Source: Bacteroidota bacterium (GTDB lineage Bacteria; Bacteroidota; Bacteroidia; Chitinophagales; Chitinophagaceae). Taken from it: a DNA stretch of 64,000 nucleotides. The stretch covers positions 1 through 64,000 of the forward strand of contig JAEWHC010000005.1 of the NCBI GenBank assembly GCA_023387985.1, written 5' to 3'. Shown here piece by piece: positions 15,567-23,098 of this stretch. The translations under genes were made by a program, and so were the position numbers. The notes beneath the pieces were generated by a model. It did no database searches and was not told the DNA's origin. It saw nothing but the letters and a program-made list of their open reading frames with translations. The first letter of the stretch is position 1. The number at the start of each line of letters is the position of its first letter.

Positions 15567-16754
15567 TTATTTCAAAATTTCAGTCACCTGACCGGCACCT
15601 ACGGTACGTCCACCTTCGCGGATAGCGAATTTCAGACCTTTTTCCATGGCGATCGGCTGAATGAGGGTAACATGCAGGTTGGTGTTATCACCAGGCATAA
15701 CCATTTCGGTTCCTTCACCCAGGTTTACTTCCCCGGTAACGTCAGTGGTGCGGAAGTAGAACTGAGGACGGTATTTGTTGAAAAATGGAGTATGACGTCC
15801 ACCTTCTTCTTTACTCAGTACATATACTTCACCTTTGAATTCGGTATGCGGAGTAATGGATCCGGGTTTGCAGATAACCATACCACGACGGATATCGTTT
15901 TTCTCGATTCCACGGAGCAACAGACCGGCATTATCACCAGCTTCACCTTCATCCAGAATTTTCTTAAACATTTCCACGCCGGTAACAGTTGAGGTCATTT
16001 TTTCAGGCTGCATACCTACGATTTCCACAGGCTCACCCACTTTAATGCGACCTCTTTCAATACGACCGGTTGCAACAGTTCCACGGCCTGTGATTGAGAA
16101 AACGTCTTCCACACTCATCAGGAAGGGCTGATCAACCGGACGGGGAGGCAACGGAATAAATGTATCCACAGCTTCCATCAGTTCATCGATTTTGGCTACC
16201 CACTGCTCTTCACCAGCCAAAGCACCGGTGGCAGAACCCTGGATTACCGGAGTGTTATCTCCATCGAAACCATATGAACTCAGTAGTTCACGAATTTCCA
16301 TTTCAACCAGTTCGAGCAATTCGGGATCGTCAACCAGGTCAACTTTATTCATAAACACCACAATTGTAGGTACACCAACCTGGCGTGCCAAAAGGATGTG
16401 TTCTTTAGTTTGCGGCATAGGGCCATCCGTAGCGGCAACCACGAGGATAGCACCATCCATCTGAGCAGCACCAGTAATCATGTTTTTCACATAGTCAGCG
16501 TGTCCTGGGCAGTCAACGTGCGCATAGTGGCGGTTTGCTGTTTGGTACTCTACGTGAGAAGTATTGATGGTAATACCACGCTCTTTTTCTTCAGGAGCGT
16601 TGTCAATTTCATCGTACCCTTTTACGGCAGCCAGACCTCTGCTTGACAGAATAGAGGTGATGGCGGCGGTCAAAGTGGTTTTGCCATGGTCAACGTGGCC
16701 GATGGTTCCTACGTTTACGTGGGGTTTTTCCCTCTTAAAGGTCTCTTTTGCCAT
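15567..16754 (-). CDS. tuf: Translation elongation factor Tu
   Basis: EF-Tu delivers aminoacyl-tRNA to the ribosome as a GTP complex. The 395-residue protein is full length: G1 GHVDHGKTTL (19-28), effector region ERGITINTSHVEY, G3 DCPGH, G4 NKVD, then the two beta-barrel domains, ending GGRTVGAGQVTEILK. It lies between the Thr-Tyr-Gly-Thr tRNA cluster and tRNA-Trp. Only one tuf copy is in the window. Confidence 0.99.
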   Translation of the reverse strand: MAKETFKREKPHVNVGTIGHVDHGKTTLTAAITSILSSRGLAAVKGYDEIDNAPEEKERGITINTSHVEYQTANRHYAHVDCPGHADYVKNMITGAAQMDGAILVVAATDGPMPQTKEHILLARQVGVPTIVVFMNKVDLVDDPELLELVEMEIRELLSSYGFDGDNTPVIQGSATGALAGEEQWVAKIDELMEAVDTFIPLPPRPVDQPFLMSVEDVFSITGRGTVATGRIERGRIKVGEPVEIVGMQPEKMTSTVTGVEMFKKILDEGEAGDNAGLLLRGIEKNDIRRGMVICKPGSITPHTEFKGEVYVLSKEEGGRHTPFFNKYRPQFYFRTTDVTGEVNLGEGTEMVMPGDNTNLHVTLIQPIAMEKGLKFAIREGGRTVGAGQVTEILK

Positions 16755-16846
16755 TTTGTTATTCTATTTTATTTTATTGATTTTATAATAACAGATGACC
16801 AGAATGAATTCGGGTCATTAATTATTCAGTTGTTCTAAACGGGCAG

Positions 16847-16854
16847 CAAAGTTA
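16847..16854 (-). promoter_or_regulatory. -7 element upstream of tuf
   Basis: TAACTTTG on the minus strand matches TAnnTTTG, in the spacer between tRNA-Thr(GGT) and tuf, giving a leader of about 85-90 nt. No TTTG is seen at -33. tuf may also be read from the upstream tRNA promoter. Confidence 0.4.
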
Positions 16855-16945
16855 AGCAATTTAAGCTTTGGGGATGCCTAATTCAAAAAGCAACCACTAA
16901 GTTTAATTGGAATTAACAGCAATATGATCTTCAACCGTAAAAATA

Positions 16946-17020
<75 letters not shown>

Positions 17021-17131
17021 TTTTTACTTCCCGATCACATTCCTTGCGTCTGGTAAAGGTGCCGGTTTTCCAATGTGCATTGATTTTCCCTTTACAGCCT
17101 GCCAGGGCTACTCTTCTTAAAAGAACTTTTT

Positions 17132-17207
17132 TGGAGCGGGAGACGAGGCTCGAACTCGCCACCTATAGCTTGGAAGGCTATCGCTCTACCAAATGAGCTA
17201 CTCCCGC
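17132..17207 (-). tRNA. tRNA-Gly (TCC)
   Basis: Anticodon loop CTTCCAA gives TCC. The acceptor GCGGGAG pairs with CTCCCGC, the discriminator is U73, and the 3' CCA is encoded. Confidence 0.95.
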
Positions 17208-17262
17208 TTGATCTCTTCCTAATACCCATTTCTACTATTAAACAGGTAATAACCTAATCTTG

Positions 17263-17345
17263 TGGGCAGTGGTGGATTCGAACCACCGAAGTCGAAAGAC
17301 AGCGGATTTACAGTCCGCCCCATTTGGCCACTCTGGTAACTGCCC
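17263..17345 (-). tRNA. tRNA-Tyr (GTA)
   Basis: The 83-nt tRNA has a long variable arm (class II) and anticodon GTA in loop CTGTAAA. The acceptor GGGCAGT pairs with ACTGCCC, with discriminator A73. CCA is not encoded. Confidence 0.95.
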
Positions 17346-17348
17346 ATG

Positions 17349-17421
17349 AGCCACTTGTCGGAATCGAACCAACGACCTACTGATTACAAATCAGTTGCTC
17401 TACCAGCTGAGCTAAAGTGGC
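17349..17421 (-). tRNA. tRNA-Thr (TGT)
   Basis: Anticodon loop TTTGTAA gives TGT. The acceptor GCCACTT pairs with AAGTGGC, with discriminator U73. CCA is not encoded. It is the first tRNA of the leftward cluster, only 3 bp from tRNA-Tyr. Confidence 0.95.
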
Positions 17422-17473
17422 GTATACACGTTTTTTCGAATCAAAGAACAAGCCCCGGATTTTTACGGGATGG

Positions 17474-17503
17474 CAAAAGTAAGGTAAATGGAGAAATGCG
17501 AAA
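17474..17503 (-). promoter_or_regulatory. Promoter of the tRNA-tuf operon
   Basis: On the minus strand TACTTTTG (17474-17481) matches the -7 consensus, and a TTTCG lies about 18-19 bp upstream (17499-17503). Transcription would start about 45 nt before tRNA-Thr(TGT). Confidence 0.55.
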
Positions 17504-17613
17504 AAAATTATTTCAGTTTATTTTATTGATCGCAGGTTTTAAACGACCTGGAAACCGGCTGCTCCCAAAGCAGCCTGTTTTTGGAAGCGCACTCCAGGAC
17601 TTTATTATATACA

Positions 17614-17635
17614 GAAGCCGCCTTGCGGCGGCTTC
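17614..17635. terminator. Strong GC hairpin downstream of hpf
   Basis: A perfect 9-bp stem GAAGCCGCC/GGCGGCTTC with a TTGC loop lies 30 bp past the hpf stop. There is no T-run on either side, so it may be a 3'-end stabiliser or an imperfect terminator. Confidence 0.5.
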
Positions 17636-17665
17636 TAAGAATTCAATCATAAAAACTTACTGCAA

Positions 17666-17965
17666 CTATGCGGCTATTTTTTGTTTTTGTTTTTTCACCT
17701 GGTTGCAAATACTGTCAAACGCATTTTCGAATGATAATTCAAATGATTTGCTGCTGTTTTCAACAAACAGCTGTTGATTCGGAACCGTGATCCGGATACC
17801 AACAGTCTTGTCTTTAATGGTGTGTGCTACATTGTCCAATCTTAAGAATACATCTACATTTATGATCCTGTCATGGAATGTCGTCAGCTTTTGAAGCTTT
17901 TTCTGAATACGTTCAACCAACTTCTGGTCGGCATCAAACTTCACAGACTGAATGTTTACTGTCAT
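17666..17965 (-). CDS. hpf: Ribosome hibernation promoting factor (short HPF/RaiA family)
   Basis: This protein binds the decoding centre of idle ribosomes in stationary phase. The 99-residue protein shows the family beta-alpha-beta-beta-beta-alpha fold: MTVNIQSVKFDADQKLVERIQKKL, then INVDVFLRLDN, KTVGIRITVPNQQLFVE and a C-terminal helix with Lys-rich end. It lacks the long-HPF dimerisation domain. It follows the XerC-like gene and precedes the tRNA-tuf block, an arrangement common in Bacteroidota. Confidence 0.92.
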   Translation of the reverse strand: MTVNIQSVKFDADQKLVERIQKKLQKLTTFHDRIINVDVFLRLDNVAHTIKDKTVGIRITVPNQQLFVENSSKSFELSFENAFDSICNQVKKQKQKIAA

Positions 17966-18103
17966 AATTCAGCATATTTAAAGTAGTTAAGAAATTTATG
18001 GAGACGGCTCAATTCCGTTCCATAATTGACAACATAAATTTACTACTTATTTCGGGCTAAAAAAATGACGAAATCCGGAATTTGACATTCCTGTTACGCT
18101 TCA

Positions 18104-19003
18104 TTATCCCCGTGGATGCGCCTGCTTGTGGGCGTTTTTTAGCTTTTCAATGGTATTATGCGTATATACTTGAGTGGAAGCCAGGCTGTTGTGACCCAAC
18201 AACTCCTTCACCGCATTTAAATCAGCCCCGGCATTTGCCAGGTGGGTTGCAAATGTATGCCTCAGGATATGGGGGCTTCGTTGTTCGAGCGTGGATACCC
18301 GGCCCAACGCCTCATGCACCATATTGTAGAATATCTTTTCGGCAAGGGGTTCGCCTTCTTCTGTACATAGCAAAAGCGCTCCGGCATTATATGGTCCTAT
18401 CTCCTTCTGCCTGATTTCAAGGTATTCGCGAATCCCTTGAAGGCTTTGTTTCTGTAGCGGGATCAACCTTTCTTTGTTTCCTTTGCCTAATACCCGCAGT
18501 TGATTGAGATGAAAATCGATGTTTTTTATCTGCAATTGCAGCAGTTCACTCCGCCTTAATCCTGTGGCGTACAAAAGCGGAATAGCCAGGGCGACCAATT
18601 TGTCCTGCCAGGTGACCGGATCTTTTAAAAGTGTAAAAAGGGCTGATATTTCGGCCTCGGTAAGGAAAGACGGAATTTTGGACGGGGTTTTCAAAGCTTT
18701 TATTGCCTTCAACGGGTTTTGGGCAGTGTAGCCCTGCTGTTTCAGAAATTTATAAAAGGACCGCAGGGCCGAAATCTTGCGGTTGATTGTCCGGCTTTCG
18801 AGTCCCTCATCTTTCAGTCTGGCAAGCCAGCTACGGATGATGGCAGGTGACACGGCTCCGGGCTTGTCAACCTCAAACGCTTTTAGAAGATATTCCGAAA
18901 ATCCGTAAAGATCGATTGAATAAGCATTTACCGTATGCCTGGAAAACCGCTTTTCAAATTGCAGATATTGTAAAAATTCCTGGATGGCTGCACTGATCTT
19001 CAT
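18104..19003 (-). CDS. xerC: Tyrosine recombinase, XerC/XerD type
   Basis: The likely role is resolving chromosome dimers at dif with a partner Xer protein and FtsK. The 299-residue protein has an N-terminal SAM-like DNA-binding domain (about 1-90) and the catalytic domain with the full set: R150 in ATGLRRSEL, K174 in LGKGNKER, H245 and R248 in HILRHTFATHL, H271 in LLGHNS, and nucleophile Y280 in TQVYTH. Position between rpsU and hpf marks it as the housekeeping Xer of Bacteroidota and not a mobile-element integrase. Whether it should be called XerC or XerD is uncertain. Confidence 0.88.
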   Translation of the reverse strand: MKISAAIQEFLQYLQFEKRFSRHTVNAYSIDLYGFSEYLLKAFEVDKPGAVSPAIIRSWLARLKDEGLESRTINRKISALRSFYKFLKQQGYTAQNPLKAIKALKTPSKIPSFLTEAEISALFTLLKDPVTWQDKLVALAIPLLYATGLRRSELLQLQIKNIDFHLNQLRVLGKGNKERLIPLQKQSLQGIREYLEIRQKEIGPYNAGALLLCTEEGEPLAEKIFYNMVHEALGRVSTLEQRSPHILRHTFATHLANAGADLNAVKELLGHNSLASTQVYTHNTIEKLKNAHKQAHPRG

Positions 19004-19044
19004 AAATAAAAAATAGCCATAAAGGTAAAAACCTTATGGCTATT
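19004..19044 (-). terminator. Terminator after rpsU
   Basis: Read leftward, AATAGCCATAAGG pairs with CCTTTATGGCTATT around a short T/A loop and is followed by a T-rich run reaching the xerC start. It should isolate or attenuate xerC transcription from rpsU. Confidence 0.8.
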
Positions 19045-19075
19045 CAAAAATTTATATAAAAAGGCAGTAAGCGGG

Positions 19076-19273
19076 CTACGCTTCAATCTTGCCGCTAGCG
19101 ATCTGCTGCTTATAAATGGCCTTTGCTAAACCGGCCCTGCGATTGATAGACGGCTTCGTGAAACTTTGGCGATCACGCAGTTGATTCAGGATCTTTGCGC
19201 GTTCAAATTTCTTTTTATACTTCTTCAGTGCCTTGTCTATATTTTCACAGTCTTTCGAATCAATAATAAGCAT
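19076..19273 (-). CDS. rpsU: 30S ribosomal protein S21
   Basis: This 65-residue basic protein of the small subunit has the S21 pattern ENIDKALKKYKKKFERAKIL near the N-terminus and a later block with KPSINRR. Length is normal for Bacteroidota. A GGAG lies about 9 nt upstream of the ATG. A good promoter precedes it and a terminator follows, so it is largely its own unit, heading the rpsU - xerC - hpf group. Confidence 0.96.
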   Translation of the reverse strand: MLIIDSKDCENIDKALKKYKKKFERAKILNQLRDRQSFTKPSINRRAGLAKAIYKQQIASGKIEA

Positions 19274-19302
19274 ATATGGTTCTCCTTTTTTGAATTGAGG
19301 CG

Positions 19303-19331
19303 CAAAGATAGTTAATTTGCGGACAAACCAA
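19303..19331 (-). promoter_or_regulatory. Promoter of rpsU
   Basis: On the minus strand TATCTTTG (19303-19310) is an exact -7 match and TTGG (19328-19331) lies 17 bp upstream. The leader is about 25-30 nt. Confidence 0.6.
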
Positions 19332-19367
19332 TTGATTTTTCGGAAATTTGGAAGTTAAAATTATAAA

Positions 19368-19970
19368 ATGTTTACAGGAATTGTTGAAAGCACCGGCAAG
19401 GTAAAATCCATTCATCAAAACGGCACAAATCTGACCTTTGAAATTGAGAGTTCAATCAGTAGTGAACTCAAAACAGACCAAAGTGTCAGCCACAATGGGG
19501 TTTGCCTTACGGTGGAATCGGTGAACCCGCAAAACCATAGGGTAACCGCAATTGAAGAAACCCTGAAGAGGTCCAATTTAGGCAAGGTAAACCCTGGCGA
19601 TCTCATAAACCTTGAACGCTGCCTGCCTGTAAATGGTCGACTCGATGGCCATCTTGTGCAGGGGCATGTGGACAGTACAGCAATTTGCCTCAGGCGGGAT
19701 GAGCGCAACGGAAGCTGGGAATTTGTCTTCAGTTACGATGAGGCTTACAAGCACCTGATTATAGAAAAAGGCAGCATTTGCCTCAATGGCATCAGTCTCA
19801 CCGTATTCAACCTGGTTAAAAACGAATTTACCGTTGCCATCATTCCTTATACCTTCGAATTGACCAATATGTCGAATATCCGTCCGGGTGACGAGGTTAA
19901 CGTTGAATTTGACATTTTAGGAAAATACCTGGCCAGGTGGAAAGAAACCGGTTACGATGCCCAGGCATGA
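19368..19970 (+). CDS. ribE: Riboflavin synthase, alpha subunit
   Basis: The enzyme dismutates two 6,7-dimethyl-8-ribityllumazine molecules to riboflavin. The 200-residue protein is two tandem lumazine-binding barrels (about 1-97 and 98-190). It starts with the diagnostic MFTGIVE, and has NGVCLTVESV in repeat 1 and LNGISLTVFNL in repeat 2. There is no FMN riboswitch upstream and no other rib gene nearby. Its TGA overlaps the ATG of the following glycosyltransferase by ATGA, so the two are translationally coupled. Confidence 0.96.
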   Translation: MFTGIVESTGKVKSIHQNGTNLTFEIESSISSELKTDQSVSHNGVCLTVESVNPQNHRVTAIEETLKRSNLGKVNPGDLINLERCLPVNGRLDGHLVQGHVDSTAICLRRDERNGSWEFVFSYDEAYKHLIIEKGSICLNGISLTVFNLVKNEFTVAIIPYTFELTNMSNIRPGDEVNVEFDILGKYLARWKETGYDAQA

Positions 19971-21001
19971 ATGAAAGCCGAATCCATATAGCCATTGCCA
20001 TTTTGAATTATAATGGCCGGAACCACCTTGAGCGGTTTCTTCCATCCATTGCTGCCAATACCTATCCGAACTTCAGTCTTTGGGTAATCGACAATGCCTC
20101 CGCTGATGATTCTCCAGGGTTTCTCAAAACAAATTATCCTGAAATCAAAACCATAATCCTGAGGGAAAACCACGGTTTTGCCGGCGGATACAATGAAGGT
20201 ATCCGTATGATCCCCCACGAGTATATTCTGCTGCTGAATTCAGATATAGCCGTTGACCCTGGATTTCTTTTACCGCTTATTGCCGCTATGGAAAAAGATG
20301 AAAAACTGGCTTCCTGCCAACCAAAGATCCTGTCCCTCAATAAGCCCGATTATTTTGAATTTGCCGGTGCAGCTGGCGGAATGATTGATGCCCTTGGCTA
20401 TCCTTTTTGCAGGGGAAGAATTTTTGATTATTGTGAAAAAGACATTGGACAATACAATGATCAATGCGAAATATTCTGGAGCTCTGGAGCAGCCATGCTC
20501 ATTCGCAAATCCTTGTTTGAAAAGCTCGGTGGCTTTTATCCATATTTTTTTATGCACAGCGAAGAAATTGACTATTGCTGGCGGGCCCAAAAAGCAGGTT
20601 ATTCCATTGGATACTGCGGCATGTCAACTGTGTATCACCTGGGGGCAGCGAGCCTGAAAAAAGAAAATCCATACAAAACCCTGCTCAATTTCCGGAATAA
20701 CCTGGTTATGCTTAGCAGGAACCATGCAGTTCGTAAATTATTCTGGTTGTTGCCCATGCGGGTCATACTGGACATGGTTGCCGCCCTGCAGATGGTGACC
20801 CATAAGCAATATGAAAATGGGCAGGCGGTTCTGAAAGCCTGGGGACAATTTTTACGCTGGATGATGGCTGCTGACCAGGGGAAATGGCCGGCATCAGAAA
20901 CTAAAAAAACTGCCCTGGCAGGTTTTTACAAAGGCAGCATTGTGTGGCAGCATTTCATTGCCAAAAAACAAACCTGGAAAGAAATTTCAGGCGACGGTTA
21001 G
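19967..21001 (+). CDS. Family 2 glycosyltransferase
   Basis: This 344-residue cytoplasmic or membrane-associated enzyme has a GT-A fold: IAILNYNGRNHLERFLPSI at the N-terminus, WVIDNASADDS, the nucleotide-sugar motif LLLNSDIAVD, and the acceptor region HSEEIDYCWRAQKAGY. This is the rhamnosyltransferase-like GT2 group that builds surface glycans; donor and acceptor are unknown. The ATG overlaps the riboflavin synthase stop. The 3' end overlaps the end of the convergent ftsY by 4 bp. Confidence 0.9.
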   Translation: MNESRIHIAIAILNYNGRNHLERFLPSIAANTYPNFSLWVIDNASADDSPGFLKTNYPEIKTIILRENHGFAGGYNEGIRMIPHEYILLLNSDIAVDPGFLLPLIAAMEKDEKLASCQPKILSLNKPDYFEFAGAAGGMIDALGYPFCRGRIFDYCEKDIGQYNDQCEIFWSSGAAMLIRKSLFEKLGGFYPYFFMHSEEIDYCWRAQKAGYSIGYCGMSTVYHLGAASLKKENPYKTLLNFRNNLVMLSRNHAVRKLFWLLPMRVILDMVAALQMVTHKQYENGQAVLKAWGQFLRWMMAADQGKWPASETKKTALAGFYKGSIVWQHFIAKKQTWKEISGDG

Positions 21002-21972
21002 CTTTTGTGGAGGTCTTCGAAATTGAACATACTCCGGATGAATGCATTTTTATCAAACACCAGTAGATCGGTCATTTTTTCACCCGTACCAATATAGCGC
21101 ACCGGTATTTTCATTTGGTGGCTGATGGCCAGTACAACCCCACCTTTCGCCGTTCCGTCGAGCTTGGTAATTGCCAGGCCGGTAACTTCGGTAGCGGCGG
21201 TAAAATGTTTGGCCTGCTCCAGGGCATTTTGGCCGGTACTGCCGTCCAGTACCAGCAACACTTCATGCGGTGCATTCTGAATATGCTTCCGAATTACCCT
21301 TTTGATCTTGGTGAGTTCATCCATCAGGTGCACTTTATTGTGCAATCTTCCGGCCGTATCGATAATGATCACGTCCACATCCCGGCTTAGCCCGCTTTGT
21401 ACGGTATCGTATGCAACGGAAGCGGGATCGCTTCCCATCGGCTGTTTTACAATAGGTACCCCCACCCGCTCGCTCCAGATGCTAAGCTGATCAACAGCCG
21501 CAGCACGAAAAGTATCAGCGGCGCCCAGCAGTACCGATTTGCCGGCAAGCTTAAACTGGTGGGCCAGTTTGCCTATTGTTGTGGTTTTGCCCACACCATT
21601 TACACCAACTACCAGTATGATATGTGGTTTCGACATTCCAGCCAGATTAAAGCCCCCACTTAAATGGTCAGGCGTATCAACCAGAATTCCTGCCATTTCC
21701 TCCTGCATTAGTTGGTTGAGGTCATCAGTATTCAGGTATTTGTCTTTATTCGCCCGGTCGCTGATCCGGTCTATAAGTTCAACAGTGGTTTCAATGCCTA
21801 CGTCTGCGCCCACAAGAGCTTCTTCCAGGTTATCCAGCACTTCCTCATCAATGGTCGTTTTTCCGGCAACGGCTTTTGTGACCCTGCTGAGAAAATTCTC
21901 CTTGGTTTTCTCCAGACCTTCGTTCAGGTTCTTTTGTTCGGCTTTTCCAAACAGTTTATCAAAAAATCCCAT
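20998..21972 (-). CDS. ftsY: Signal recognition particle receptor FtsY
   Basis: FtsY docks SRP-ribosome complexes at the membrane through paired GTPase activation. The 324-residue protein is the short form, nearly without the acidic A domain: an MGFFDKLFGK start, the N domain (about 20-100), then the G domain with P-loop GVNGVGKTT (123-131), DTFRAAAVDQL, DTAGRLHNK and TKLDGTAKGG. It follows rpmB, rpmG and the DUF4295 gene, typical of Bacteroidota, but is separated from them by a terminator. A -7-like TAATTTTG lies only 7 bp before its ATG. Confidence 0.97.
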   Translation of the reverse strand: MGFFDKLFGKAEQKNLNEGLEKTKENFLSRVTKAVAGKTTIDEEVLDNLEEALVGADVGIETTVELIDRISDRANKDKYLNTDDLNQLMQEEMAGILVDTPDHLSGGFNLAGMSKPHIILVVGVNGVGKTTTIGKLAHQFKLAGKSVLLGAADTFRAAAVDQLSIWSERVGVPIVKQPMGSDPASVAYDTVQSGLSRDVDVIIIDTAGRLHNKVHLMDELTKIKRVIRKHIQNAPHEVLLVLDGSTGQNALEQAKHFTAATEVTGLAITKLDGTAKGGVVLAISHQMKIPVRYIGTGEKMTDLLVFDKNAFIRSMFNFEDLHKS

Positions 21973-22013
21973 AATATATCAAAATTACAATAGTGTACCT
22001 GGAATTTATAAAA

Positions 22014-22056
22014 AGCAAAAAAGCTATCAACCTCATTCAGGCTGACAGCTTCACCC
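22014..22056 (-). terminator. Terminator between the DUF4295 gene and ftsY
   Basis: Read leftward, AAGCTGTCA pairs with TGATAGCTT (one G-T pair), with extra pairing inside, then a run of Ts. Confidence 0.65.
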
Positions 22057-22076
22057 AATACCAGGCATGCGCCGGA

Positions 22077-22250
22077 TTATTTGGCAGACAAAAAATCTTT
22101 AATGTTGTCTTTATGTACGATTGCTTCTTTAAATGTATAAGCGCCGGTCTTCGGGCTGCGAACTGCTTTAATCACTTTGGTATAGTTTTTTGCTTCAGCG
22201 GCAGCTCTCGCGTCTTTTGATTTGATAGCTGTTTTTGCAACTTTTGCCAT
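22077..22250 (-). CDS. DUF4295 family small basic protein
   Basis: A 57-residue protein translated directly from the minus strand: it starts MAKVAKTAIKSKDARAA and ends IVHKDNIKDFLSAK. It is highly basic and is recognisable as the DUF4295 family, found in Bacteroidota next to the L33 and L28 genes. That position and its charge suggest a ribosome-associated role, but its function is not established to my knowledge. It lies 23 bp after rpmG. Confidence 0.88.
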   Translation of the reverse strand: MAKVAKTAIKSKDARAAAEAKNYTKVIKAVRSPKTGAYTFKEAIVHKDNIKDFLSAK

Positions 22251-22273
22251 GTCAGAATATTTTCGGGTTTATA

Positions 22274-22462
22274 CTATTTGATCTCTTTGTGAACGGTGAC
22301 CCTTTTCAAAATCGGGTTATACTTCTTCAATTCCAGGCGCTGTGGAGTATTCTTTTTATTCTTTACAGTGATATATCGGCTGGTACCAGGCATACCACTA
22401 TCTTTATGCTCGGTGCACTCCATAATTACCTGAATTCTGTTTTCTTTGGTTTTCTTTGCCAT
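22274..22462 (-). CDS. rpmG: 50S ribosomal protein L33
   Basis: This 62-residue basic protein has the L33 pattern: KENRIQVIMECTEHKDSG, then the YITVKNKKNTPQRLELKKY core. It lacks the paired CxxC zinc motifs, so it is the zinc-independent form. It lies 26 bp after rpmB in the same transcript. Confidence 0.95.
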   Translation of the reverse strand: MAKKTKENRIQVIMECTEHKDSGMPGTSRYITVKNKKNTPQRLELKKYNPILKRVTVHKEIK

Positions 22463-22488
22463 GATTCTACGGTTTCTGAAATAATCGA

Positions 22489-22725
22489 TTAAATTTTAGC
22501 TCCGCCGGCACGCATTTCTTTAACTACCTGGTACAATCCTTTTTTGTCGATGGTACGCATTGCAGATGTCGAAAGCTTCAGCGTAATCCATTTGTCCTCT
22601 TCAGCAAGGTAAAACCTCTTCTTCTGAAGATTGGGATTAAAGCGGCGCTTGCTTTTTATATTGGAGTGACTTACCCGGTTGCCGGTGATCGGCGTCTTCC
22701 CTGTAACTTCACAAACTCTTGCCAT
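22489..22725 (-). CDS. rpmB: 50S ribosomal protein L28
   Basis: This 78-residue protein starts MARVCEVTGKTPITGNRVSH, the classic L28 N-terminus, followed by KRRFNPNLQKKRFYL. Only one cysteine (C5) is present, so no zinc-binding set. It is the first gene of the leftward rpmB-rpmG-DUF4295 group. Confidence 0.96.
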   Translation of the reverse strand: MARVCEVTGKTPITGNRVSHSNIKSKRRFNPNLQKKRFYLAEEDKWITLKLSTSAMRTIDKKGLYQVVKEMRAGGAKI

Positions 22726-22915
22726 GATCTAATTTTTTTGGGAGGGCAAAGGTGCATCAAGAAAAGCAGAAATCAAAAAAATTTTCCAAAAAAATCCGGG
22801 CGTTTCACAAAACTTCAACAAAAATACCTATTTCCTTGCTCTATAAAAACCAGAAGTTGGCCTGAACGGCCAAAGCCCATGGTTTCTAGCGGTTAAAACA
22901 TCATTTCCGGCCTGC

Positions 22916-22946
22916 TTTGAGCCCAGCGTCTTATTCTCTATCTTTG
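22916..22946 (+). promoter_or_regulatory. Consensus Bacteroidota promoter of rocD
   Basis: TTTG (22916-22919), exactly 19 bp, then TATCTTTG (22939-22946). Both elements and the spacing match the housekeeping sigma consensus. Transcription should start near 22952. Confidence 0.75.
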
Positions 22947-22955
22947 TTAACCAAC

Positions 22956-23009
22956 ATGCCTTATGAAATTTTCATCTTCCTTCTTAAAATTGAACCTGGA
23001 TTATCTTAA
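22956..23009 (+). CDS. Possible 17-residue upstream ORF in the rocD leader
   Basis: An ATG lies 3-5 nt after the predicted transcription start and opens a 17-codon frame, MPYEIFIFLLKIEPGLS. It ends about 90 nt before rocD. It has no Arg or Orn-related codon bias. It could be a regulatory leader or chance. Confidence 0.2.
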   Translation: MPYEIFIFLLKIEPGLS

Positions 23010-23098
23010 TCATCCAAATGCCCGGAAGGCAGAATAAAGCTTACGCCATCCCGGACGATTTCCAATGATCCGATTTTTTCAATTTTAAAATTCTTCAA

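Larger units (their letters stand above)
22726..23098 (+). other. Intergenic region between rpmB and rocD, with leader
   Basis: This 373-bp divergent spacer holds the rocD promoter (22916-22946) and a leader of about 147 nt containing a small upstream reading frame. On the rpmB side a CACCTTTG (minus strand, 22758-22765) is close to a -7 element. Nothing else is recognised. Confidence 0.6.

Noticed and set aside
18104..19003. Integrase of a mobile element
   Set aside because: Its place between rpsU and hpf is the housekeeping Xer position; no cargo or direct repeats surround it, although tRNAs are close.
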